Assembly: GCA_021442155.1 (NCBI GenBank)
Contig: CM038221.1
Coordinates: 26,007,906 to 26,071,905, forward strand
Length of the DNA: 64,000 nt
Source: Cymbidium sinense
Lineage: Eukaryota > Streptophyta > Magnoliopsida > Asparagales > Orchidaceae
Reading direction: 5' to 3'
The position numbers and the translations under genes are program-made. This document shows positions 12,001 through 22,760 of the stretch, piece by piece. The notes beneath the pieces were generated by a model. That model worked only from the letters and a program-made list of their open reading frames with translations, was not told the DNA's origin and ran no database searches. The stretch's first letter is position 1, and each line of letters begins with the position of its first letter.

Positions 12001-13451
12001 AAATTTTATTGAATATTTTGAGCTTAATTTGAGTTTTAGTAAAAATCAAATTTCTTTAATTAAACAAAAAAATACATGTCAGACTAATTTTAAATTTTTA
12101 GAGATTAAAATTATTGTTAAAATACAAATACCATAAAAATTTCAAGTCAAAATGACCTCTTGATTAAAAGATATTAAATTTTGAGTATAAAATGATTTAT
12201 TTTAATAAAATAAATTAACAGAATTCATAAAAATCACCTAAATCAATTGAAATTTCTTAAATTCATAACCAATTGTAGAAAAATTCAAAAAAAATATAAA
12301 CTTAAGTTCATTTTAAAGATAATTTAGAGGAAAATCCAATAAAATTATTTTTAATTGAATTTAAATAGTACATTTTCCTTAATTAGGATATATTTGAAAA
12401 CTTAATAACCCTAATTACTCCTTAATGACTTCATTAATTAATTCCAAACTTCTCAAGCATGTTTAGTGGGAGGACTTCTGCCTCCCTTAATTTTCTTGGA
12501 ATTTATTAATGAGTTAATTAAAGAAATTAATTAATGAACCCTAATCACTCTTAATATAATTAAGGTTAATTAAGCATGAACAAAGGTTTAATCTGATTAA
12601 AATAATTAAACATTATTTAAGTAATTAGAGGTTTATGGAATGATTTTGGGATATTTTCCAAGCAATTCAAACCCTTTCTCTTAACCAAATCTAATTAAGG
12701 TTAATCAAATGATCTACTTAATTAATCAAATCAAATTCTCAAAAAATTTAATGAAACTTAATCAATAATCTTCTTGTAGATGCTTAGTGTTTCAATAATC
12801 TAAGTAACTTAAGGAAATCATACTTAACCCATATGTGTGAAGGGTTATGAAAGTACTTAAATAAACCCTTAGCTTAATTAATCATTAATTAGAGCCAATT
12901 GCATTAGGTACCTTTCTTTCCTAGGATGCATTGAATTTAAATTTCTTGTGATTTTATGTCATACATTGGCTCATAATTATGATTAAATATGTTAAAGTGG
13001 TATGTGTAAGGTACTAATGAACTTAATCTACACCTTAACCCAATCAAGCATAAAATTAATCTAATCACCTAAAATTAAAATAAAATAATACTCACATGTG
13101 GGAATGTGTAAGGAGCAAATCTTCACACATTTCCTAATTCAAATCAAACTCAAACAAAATGAAAGTCTCTTTAAACAACTTTTGATTCTTAAATGATCTT
13201 ATTCATAAGATTATCTTTAAGAATTAATTAGAGTGAATGAAATTAAATTCTTACATCATCAGATTTCTTTTCTAGCATGCTAAATGTGTATGTCATAATT
13301 CATACATTCATGCTTTTCAAAAATCAAATTAAAATGAAATTTCTTTATGTCAAATTGCATTTTGGCTAAAGTAAAATATGAGTGGCTATTATCACAATTA
13401 AATCACTATTTTCAAAATATATAAATCAAATACCTAAAATTGAAAGTGCAA
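9020..13451 (+). repeat. LTR A, first part: 3' LTR of Element 1, interrupted at 13451
   Basis: It starts TGTTGACCTCATT, the same start as the LTRs at 15232 and 35129 and the reverse LTRs ending at 41433 and 48978. Internal order: a conserved 200-base head (TTAGGTGGACACTC, GGGGTGTTAGGAAA), a G-poor zone with two TATATTCTCATTTATATTC foldbacks (about 9510, 9680), then the TTGACC-rich zone (about 10030-10720). A CpG-bearing block (11580-11850) and AT-rich TTAATTAATTAA text follow. It breaks off after GAAAGTGCAA at 13451. The matching continuation (GCTACTTATAATTA) is at 41434, so the LTR is split by a nested block. The Element 2 5' LTR at 19827-19845 shows the uninterrupted form (GAAAGTATGCTACTTAT). 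Confidence 0.8.
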
Positions 13452-15231
13452 TGTTAGTAGAAAAATTCTTATAAGGGAGTCCTTTCAAATTCTTAAGAAA
13501 AGAAAGAAGAGTTACAAAATTCATCTTAAGACATAATCAAATATCTATTCTATAATACCATCAAGGTATAGTGTATTATGTCAAAAATAAAGTCACTATT
13601 AATAACACCACCTCAATAAAACTCCAAACTTTCCATTCTAGATTCTTTACTTTACATGAAAAAGTAAAGTTTATTTTAAATCATTTGGTTCTTTATAGGC
13701 AAGCCCCTATAGTTAATTTACATCTATGGACAGATCCTTTAGAAAAACTCTCATAAGGTAAATGATCGTTTCTAAGATTTCAATGAAGGACTATCAATCA
13801 TTGTTTATGTTTTGAAGATCAAATGAGATTGATCAAAAAATAAGATTATAAAGCCAAATGGAATTTGTGAGATTCAATGCTAGAAATAAGCATCTCAAAC
13901 TATCCTAAAATGCTTTTTTTGAAATTGATTTATTTGTTTGAGTTGCATTTATTAGAAATTTAAACTTAAGATTCCTTAACACAAGATTAAGGAAATGCTT
14001 AAGAGGTGAGAAATTATAAATACAAAGGAGAAAAGAAACCCTCTAACTAAATCTTATGGAGCTTCTGAGGGTAAGCACAACCTAAATCTAATGAAAATAA
14101 ATTGGTTTGCCTACAAAACAAATTACATAGCCTACTTAATTTAACCAATTCTACATTTTAAATACATGTACGTCTTATGCTTATGTAAGATAACTAGGCT
14201 ATTTTTATTTGAAAGAGACTAAGTCCTTAAACTCACTTAAAGAGACTAGATCATGTAAACATGCTAAATTACTAAATCTAATGCAATTCAAATTTCATTT
14301 TATTTTATTTTTACAATCATTTTGACTTAGCTAATAGGAATTTTATGAAATGCATGAGAAATGATTGTTGGCCAAAATCCAAGAGGAGGTGAGTTTACCA
14401 CTCAAAGGTCTTTTCTAGCAAAGGTGGAAGTCCAATCAAGAGTAAAATAAGATGCATTTGTGTTGATATTATAAAGGAATTCCATCCAGTAAGTTAATTC
14501 TTTTTATCTTGAATTTAAATCTAAGCTTTAAGAGAGGTTATGATCTTAATTTTGATTTGAGCATTAAAAGATTTATTTTCTTTTAAAGAGCCTAATCCAC
14601 ATCCAGGCCATACATAAGGCAAGGAAGAACTTAAGAAAATCATGTCACTTAATGAAAAATCTAAACAAATCATCAATCAATTTATAAACTAATCAAAAGA
14701 ATTGGCCATTTTAAATCACCGACAAACCCAAATATCAAATGTTGGTAGAAGAAATTTTATACAACCTGACATAAATGAATTAAATTACAATTTAAGAAAA
14801 GGAATTCATTATTTTCTGCTTTAATCTTCTTTCATTTTCTTCTTCTTCTTTTCTTTTCTTCTTTCTTTGATTCCTCTTGAAGGTTAAATGTTAGCTTCAC
14901 ATGGTGCATAAGATGAACTTATGACCAATGTTCATCCTAATTATAAAAAATCATTCCAAAACAAATATACAATTACATGAAAAGGAAAAAGTAGAAATCT
15001 AACTAACATGCAAATAAAGGTTTTATAAACCATACAAATTCAAGATATATTGACTTATCACCCCACATGTGACTAAGCCCACCTTTATATGAATGAAAAC
15101 CTACAAGCAAGAAGCATTTATATTTTTTATTTTATGATAGTTCCCTTAAGCATAATCCCTCAAAAAAAAATGATAAGATTATCATTCATTCTAAGAGCAT
15201 ACACCCTAACATGCCTAAAACCTTCATCACT
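13452..15231 (-). repeat. LTR B, 3'-end portion (minus strand), interrupted by Element 2
   Basis: This is the reverse complement of the LTR tail. 13555-13760 matches 44030-44250 reversed (AAAGTAAAGT/ACTTTACTTT, ATAGTTAATT). 13740-13920 matches 22200-22420 reversed. 15060-15220 matches about 20800-20960 reversed (CACATG..ACTAAGCCCA, GCATACACCCTAACAT). The left edge begins TGTTAG at 13452, as expected for the reversed CA end of an LTR. The right edge is cut at 15231, where a plus-strand LTR starts with TGTTGACC. No gene is seen inside; short open frames are noncoding. Confidence 0.75.
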
Positions 15232-15654
15232 TGTTGACCTCATTTTTAGAATGAGCTCAAACACCTCCATCTTAGGCTTAGATTCCTTAGACTTTAAGAG
15301 TTCCTTAGTCTTAAGACACATATAGTGATTAGGTGGACACTCTCCCCTAGCCCTAGAAGACTTAGAAGAGTTATCCATAGAATAAGTCATGCCTTAGGGG
15401 TGTTAGGAAATTTCCTACCCTTTAGCTTAAACCATTCCTCATTTTCCTTCTTTCAAGTCAAACTCCAAATCAATTCTATTTGATTTTTTCCAAACTCAAA
15501 TAAATTCCATGATTGAAATCCATGATTGAAATCCATGACCAAATTCCATCAAAAATTCCTAAGTTCAAATTTCCTAAGTCCTTAACCCTTTCTTAAGGAC
15601 TTAACCAAAATTATGATCAAAACCTATTCAAATCTTTGAGATTTTCTCATGATC

Positions 15655-16262
15655 CATTTATATTCTCATTTATATTCCCATATATAAATGAAATATAAAT
15701 TCAAACTCATCAAATCAAATTCAAAATTCCAAATCAATTCGTGAAAATTTTCTTAAGTCCCTTTAACTTTCCATTAAAGTACTTAGCCAAAATCAACTCT
15801 AAATCTTGATCAAACATATTCAAATCATGGGATTTTCTCAAAACATATTTATATTCTCATTTATATTCACATATATAAATGAAATATAAATATAACTCAA
15901 TCAAATCAAACCTCAAATTAAATTCCAAATTTAAAATTTTGAAATTCCTTTAAATCCTTAATTTTCCATAATGGATTTAACCTAAACTTGATCAAACCTT
16001 TTCAAACTCATGAGATTTTCTCAAAACTTATTAGTATTCTCATTTATATTCTCATATATAAATGAAATATAAATATAAATCAATCCAATCCAATTCAAAA
16101 ATTAAATTTCAATTTAAAAATTCTTTTAAATCCTTTAAATTTTATTTAATGGATTTAACCCAAATCATGATTAAACCACTTCAAATTCTTGAAATTTTCT
16201 CATGACCAATTTATATTCTCATTTATATTCACATATATATAATATAAATATGAAATATATTC
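15655..16262 (+). repeat. AT-rich foldback subrepeats in the LTR (four copies)
   Basis: Four units start at about 15657, 15846, 16030 and 16208, spaced roughly 180-190 bases. Each reads TTTATATTCTCATTTATAT, a short loop (TCACAT or TCCCAT), then ATATAAATGAAATATAAA. The arms are complementary over about 18 bases with a single bulge. The same units occur at about 35580, 35775, 35950 and 36120 in the 3' LTR, at 9510 and 9680 in LTR A, and reversed at 40425-41000 in LTR B. They would form hairpins as RNA or cruciforms as DNA. Confidence 0.75.
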
Positions 16263-16530
16263 AAACAATCAAACCAACTCCAAAAATCAAACTCAAATCC
16301 ACTCAAAATCAAATCTAAGTCTTTCAAGTCAAAATCTTGAACTTAGCCAAATCCTTCAAATCAAGCCAAACTCTTGATTTTCTCTCATGGTTCAATCAAC
16401 CCTATAATCACGAACGCATATATAAATTTCAAACCTCAATCAAACAATCAAAACCCAAATAAAAAATCAAACCCAAGACTCTTCATATTCTTCCTTTGAA
16501 TATGAAATTTTCAAATGGATCAAAACCATT

Positions 16531-17455
16531 TGACTTCAAACCACTTGTAAATGGATTTATATTTCAATCATAAGTCCATATACAAGATCAATCAACTTCA
16601 AATCAAGCTTTGACCAAGCCATTTGACCCACTTAGGCTCACTTGACCCAAAGTGACCTAAAGATACCCTTATGAGCCAACTTGATCCTAACCAAATTGGA
16701 TTGAACCAAACTCATATATCCCTCTCATCATGATCAACAATCATTATGGGATGATCAATCAATCAAATTGGGTCAAACCAAGTCAAACCTAAGGGTTGAC
16801 CAAGTCAACACTTAACCTAAAATGAAACCTTACATAAAATTCACCATAGGCCAAATTGATTGAAACCATTGATCTAAGTTCACTCATGACTATGTTTGAA
16901 CTTGACCAAGCCAACATTTGAGCCTAACCTAGCCCAATTGGCCTTTTTGACCCAAGTTGACCCATTTTGACCTAAAGGCCAAAATGTGTCAAAACTTGAT
17001 CTAAGCCAAATTGATTGAAACCAATGGGTCAAGTCCATTCCAAATCACTTGTGGAACTTGACCAAAGCTTAATTGGCCAACTAGACCCAACCTAGCCTAA
17101 TTGACCTTAGACCCAACATGACCTAAAGGGGTCATGTTGAGCCAAAATTGAACCTAACCCAAATTGATTGGAAACAAAGATACCAATCCACTCCATATGA
17201 CTAACCAAACCTAAACCTACCCTTGACCTAACCCAAATAGGTCAAATGGGTCAAATAGGTCAACTTGACCCATTTGACCTAAATGAAGTCATATGAGCCA
17301 AAACCAAATCTATACCAAATTGAACCAAACCAAAGGCACCAAAACATTTCAAATGGTCATATGAACTTGACCCAACCCTTGGTTTGACCTAATTTGACCA
17401 ATTGGTCAACTTGACCCAAGTTGACCCATTTTGACCTAAATGGGTCAACATGAGC
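16531..17455 (+). promoter_or_regulatory. TTGAC (W-box core) cluster in the LTR
   Basis: By eye I count about 20 TTGAC on the plus strand and about 10 on the minus strand within roughly 925 bases. Most are TTGACC. Uniform composition would predict about two. TTGAC(C/T) is the W-box bound by WRKY transcription factors in plants. The same zone is dense in the other LTRs (about 10030-10720, 36430-37330 and, reversed, 47280-48200). A regulatory role is inference; the zone could also be a simple repeat that expanded. Confidence 0.45.
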
Positions 17456-20400
17456 CAAACCCTATCAAATGGATTCCAAATAATGAAACTTGGCCAAACC
17501 TATTTTCTCAACATACCAAACATACCAAAGTGAAAAAATGACCATTTTCTACCTAGGCCAATAGAACAAATTTTGGCCTAGCCCATGGGTATTTTGGTCA
17601 TACCCTCTTCACAATCACTGAGGCTTTCCTAAAAGCTCAAGGGACTTAGTGATGAGTGGTGCACCCAACCCAATGGGTTTGGGTCACCCCATTTGACCCA
17701 TGGACCAAACACCCATGAAAATGGAGTTTTCAAATTCCCTCTAAGCTCATTCAAGCACATGGAAGTTGGCATTTCCCTCTCCAAACCACCATGTGCACAC
17801 TCAAAAACAAAAACAACCTCTCCATATGCTCAATTGGATCAAAATGGACATCAGTCCGATTCAAGGGGAGATATACTCCCCTAATTCACTATTTTGATTC
17901 ACTCACACTCATTGACCACTAAGGAGTCGAGAGCCATTTGCAAGTGATCCAAGCTTCTTAGATTAGAATTAATTTCCATCTTCATTTTCTATTGCAATAA
18001 TGGGAGGTCCATTAAAGAGCCCATTTCTTCCTACTAATTAATCCAATTCTCTTGCACACTCCATCGAGGGTCAAGTTGAGTTTTCAAGCTTTCAAAGTTC
18101 TAAGGCAAGGGGAGATCAATTGATCAAAGCCAAAGGATTGAGGAGGAGTTGGTCCATAGAGATCCACTCAACCTCAAGTGCTCAAAAATTCAACAAGGCT
18201 TCGCCTCAACTGACAAAGCTCCTCCAAGGAATCAGCACGGATCACCTCGGAGGTATGATTTTCAACTTAATTAGGTGTTGGTCCTTTGTGAAAGAATTAA
18301 TCATGATCACCATTGGATATTGATAATTTAGATGGTGTGGGTTAAATTTTAGCTTAATGAGCTCAATCGAGATCCCTAGATCATGGACGATCTCATCATC
18401 TGAAGAAGTTGAATCTCGCCATCCATCCACATATTAGATGGATGAGATTATTCCCAGTTTATATATTTATCCATTTTATAAATGGGATTTCTAGCCATCC
18501 GATCTTTGATTGACGAAGAATATAAGCGGCCGCACCTCGCGGACATTGACAACTTAAGTAAAAGGCTCACTGATGTGCGTAAAGTGTCTAACCGCCACCA
18601 TGCACAGTGAGCCGGATTAGTTAGGATTAATAAAATGCTTAATTAATTAATTCATTTAGAACTTAAAATTTATAAATAACTCTTCATAAAATTTAAAAAA
18701 AATATAAGAAAATGCTATGGAAAGATAATTTCATCTAAAATATTTAAAATATTTCAATATTTTGAATTACCCTTTTCTTAATTTGGGTTTCTTAGAATCT
18801 TATTAGCTAATTATCTTTAATTAATCATCAATTAATCTCAAATTTATTCATTTAGGGATGACCTCTGCCTCTAATTTTCTTGAGATTTATTGAGGCTTAA
18901 TTAGGAAATTGCTATTCATTTAATTACCCTTCATGTAATTAAGGGTAATTAAGGTATGATTAGTGATTTACCCTATGATTAGTTTGATTAAGGTCATCCA
19001 AAGTGAGGTTTATGGAATAATTTTGGGGTATTTCCCAAGCTATTCCCTAAACCCCTTTCTCCTTAATCTTAATTAAGGTTAACTCATTAATCACCCTTTA
19101 AACAATTTTCAAAAAAAGTTTTAGAACTTAATTAATCTACCTTGGGTAGATGCTTAGGTGTTTAATAGCCTAAGTCTAATTAAGAAAATTAAAACCCCTT
19201 TCATAAGTATGAAAGGGTGTTTTAAAAGTACTTAAGCTAAACCCCTTAGCTTAATTAACTTTTAATTATGAGCCAAATTGCATTAGGCCTTTCATTAGGT
19301 GCATTGCAAATTTAAATACCTTATGGTTTTATGTCATCTCATTGGCTCATAATTACTTAGTTAATTTTTCTAAGGTGGTGTAGGTAAGGGTTAATTAAGC
19401 CACTTAATTCATACTAACCTAATAAATGCTTAAAAATGGAATTATAAAAATTAAACAAAAATACAAAACACATGTGGAATGGGTTAGAACAACAAACTCA
19501 TCTCACCTTTCAAAATTAAATCAAACTTCAAAAAAAAAAAATCATTTTGAAATTCACTTTGATTTATTCTAAATTTTCTTATTCTTAAGAATGTATTTAG
19601 GATTTAAGTAAAGTGAGTTTGTTTACATGCTTTCATTACTTTGATCTTTCCCAACATGTTAAGTTGTATGTCATGTGATTCATGCCATAATTTCTTTTAA
19701 ATTTTAAAAAAAAAAAATTATTTACTTTATGTCAAATGTGCATGTGTTGGCTAAAGTAAAATGTGAGTGGCTATTATCATTACTAAATCTAAAATATTTT
19801 CAAAACTTACAAATGAAATATCAAATCTGAAAGTATGCTACTTATATTTTAATTATAAGCTTGCATGTGATAGATTATAAAGCATGTTTAGCATAGGTTT
19901 CCTTTCTTTCTTATGTTAGCATAGTTTTGAATATGAGTTAGTAAGATGTAGGGTTCATTTGAAAAGAACTCAACACTTACTTAATTATATACCCTATTCA
20001 TCTCTATGCCATCATCTAAGAAGGATTGTCTATACTTGCATGAATAAATTACATACAAAAATGAAACCATGAGGGTTTAGGCTCCCCTAAGTAGGTCTTG
20101 ACCTTACACCTCGGGTTAACAATGGTGTTGTACTCACTTATGCCTTTCTTACTTTCATGTATGTATGTGAAATTTTGGATAAGGAAAACCTTTTCTACTT
20201 AAGAAAATCATGCATATTCAACTTCTAAATTTTCTTAAATGGATTACTTAGCATGCATCATAAAGTGTGTTAATTACTCATTTGCATGTATAGATATGCT
20301 TAGGTCCATCCATATGCATGTTATATATGTTGGGAAAGAAATGAAGTAATGTGTGTTATGTGAATTTTGATTCATTTTATTTAATCTTAAAATGCCTTTT

Positions 20401-22760
20401 TTGAATAGTTTGTTTAGGGTTTATCTAAAACTTAGGATTGATTAAAAGATGTAATCAAAACATTCACCTAAATGAAAAATGTGTTACCTTAGAAATTACT
20501 TAAGGATTAGGAAGGAAAGAGAAGTTCTCTTCTTTCCCTCTTCATAACTTAGTAATTAATTGTAGGTTTCACTTAAACCAAATTAAAACATGAAATAAAA
20601 ATAACCCAAAACACTTAAACAACTTAAATGAAACCCTCCTCTAAGTTGAACATGTTCTTCACACTTAGAAAATTTGAACCTAAAGTCTTAAGCTAAGCAT
20701 ACCACACAAACCTTCAAAGCACACATTAAATTAAGTCACCACTTCTAGCTTTAGGTTAGGTGGTGCATGATTGATGTTATGTTTGTATGATGAATATTTA
20801 GAGATGTTAGGTGTATGCTCAGAATGAATGGTGGCTTAGTCTTCTATTCTTTTTTTCTAGGGATTGTGCTTAAGGTGCTATCATAAATAAAAATATAAAT
20901 GCTTCTTTGCGTGCTTATACCCCAAGCATAATCCATAGCCGTGGACTTAGTCACCCATGTGTGGGGTGATAAGTCCAATATACATGCTTGGGATTTGTGT
21001 GGTGTGATTTAACTAACCTTTGTTTTGCAGGTGTTAGTTAGATTTCTACTTTTCCTTTTCAAAAAAAATTTATATATTTAGATTTTGGAATGTTTTTATG
21101 GGGATTAGGATGAGCATTGGTCATAAGATCCTATCTTATGCACCATGTGAAGCCTTGGAGCATCTACCATCCAACCATCCAAAGGAGGAACTAAAAGAAG
21201 AAGAAAGAAGAATAAAGCTTGAAGACCCCCATAATAATGAATTCCTTTGCTTAAATTGTAATTTAATTCATTTGTAATCCTAGTTGTATAAGGGTAGAGC
21301 TTGGCTACCCACATTTGATATTTTTGGGTTTGTGCGGTGGTGCCCAACCACAAATGGCCATTTATTCTTTTACATTAACTTTATAAATTATTGATGATTT
21401 GTTTAGCTTTTGCATTAAGTGGCATGTTTTTCCTAGTTTCTTCCTTACTTTATGTATGGCCCGGATGTGATTAGGCTCTTTAGGAAAAATAAATCTTTTA
21501 CCCAACTTAACAATTCAAATTAAAATTAAATAACTCATAACCTCACCTAAAGCTTAGATTAAAATCAAGATAAAAGAATTAGCAACCCTGCTTGGATGAG
21601 CATTTCTTTATAATATCATGCACAAATGCATCTTATTTCACTCTTGATTAGGGGTTTCCACCTTGTGAGAATTGGTCGACCTTGAGGGTCACGGTGGAAA
21701 CTCACCCTACTACCATCTTTAAATAATCCGATTTCTCATGCATTAGTCATAAATCCTATTAGCTGAGTCAAAATGATTATCCAAAATAAAAAATAAAATG
21801 AAATTTGAATTGCATTAGATTTAGGTCATTTGAAGCATGTCCCTTTACATGATCTAGTCTTTGTAGGGAGTGAGTTTAAGGACTTAGTCTTTCTAAATAA
21901 AAAATAGCCTAGCTATCTTGCATAAGCATAAAGACTACTGCTACATGTATTTAAAATCATAGGAGGAGTTAGTGCCACCCCGCTTGTAAGTCCAAGTATC
22001 GTGGTTTGTCCTCTTGTGGAGGCAAACCAATTACCCATTTTTCACCTTAGATTTAGGTTGTTGGCCTTCATCAAGCTCCCTAGATTTAGGTTCTTTGCTT
22101 TTCCCCTGGCCATAAGCATAATTCCTCACCTCTAGGCATTTCCTTAATCTTGTGTTAAGGAATCTTAAGTCAAAATTCTAATGAAAATGCAACTCAAATA
22201 AACTAAATCAATTTCTAAAATGTAAAGCCCAATAGATAGTTTGAGATGCTCGCTAGGTTTCTAGCATCGTGGGCATCTCCTACTTATTTCCATTTTGGCT
22301 TGATAATAACTCCTCTTTGATCAATCCCATTTGATCTTCAAATACAAACCAATATTGATAGTCCTTTCCTATTGAAATCTTAGACAAATGATCATTTACC
22401 TTAATTGAGAGTTTTCCTAAGGGATCCCATATTTTAGGATGTAATTAACTATGGGGTTGCCTCATAGGGAACTTAATGAACCCATTTAAAATAAACCCCG
22501 CTTTTTTTTTTCCATGTAAAGTAGGGAAGAATCTCGTACATATGCACCCATCATCCTAGAGTCCTTATTGAGGTGATTGGTTCCATTAAAGGGTAATGAC
22601 TTTGGTATTTCGAGATAGTACACTATACCTTGATGATGTGCCTGATCACTTGAATAAGTACATCTTCTGGATGTGGTCTTACCAAGATGAATTCTATAAG
22701 GTCTTTCTTTCTTTCTCACAGATTTGAAGGTGACTCTATAGAAATTTTTCACCATAGATT

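Larger units (their letters stand above)
1..13451 (+). mobile_element. Element 1: decayed Tat-lineage Ty3/gypsy retrotransposon (5' end outside window)
   Basis: The order gag, protease, RT, RNase H, archaeal-type RNase H, integrase, long 3' noncoding region and LTR is read directly from broken reading frames. The second RNase H and the missing chromodomain fit the Tat lineage of plant Ty3/gypsy elements. The window opens inside gag, so the leader and 5' LTR are not seen. The 3' LTR begins with TGTTGACC at 9020, is interrupted at 13451 and resumes at 41434. Stops and frameshifts are everywhere, so the copy is not functional. Its LTR differs more from the Element 2 LTRs than those two differ from each other, which suggests it is older. 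Confidence 0.85.
15232..22760 (+). repeat. 5' LTR of Element 2 (about 7.5 kb)
   Basis: It starts TGTTGACC at 15232. The end is placed near 22758-22767 by comparing it with the reversed end of LTR B (13452), where both show a GAATTTTTC-type run. The exact CA end is uncertain. Order of blocks: conserved head (15232-15440), four TATATTC foldback subrepeats, TTGAC-dense zone, a 17600-18250 zone, a TATA-like TTTATATATTTAT at 18459-18470, a small CpG-bearing block (18510-18610), AT-rich TTAATTAATT text (18620-19400), and a conserved tail with CACCCATGTGTGGGGTGA (about 20950) and TAGGGTGTATGCTC-type text. No open frame looks coding. At 7.5 kb it is very long for a plant LTR. Confidence 0.8.
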
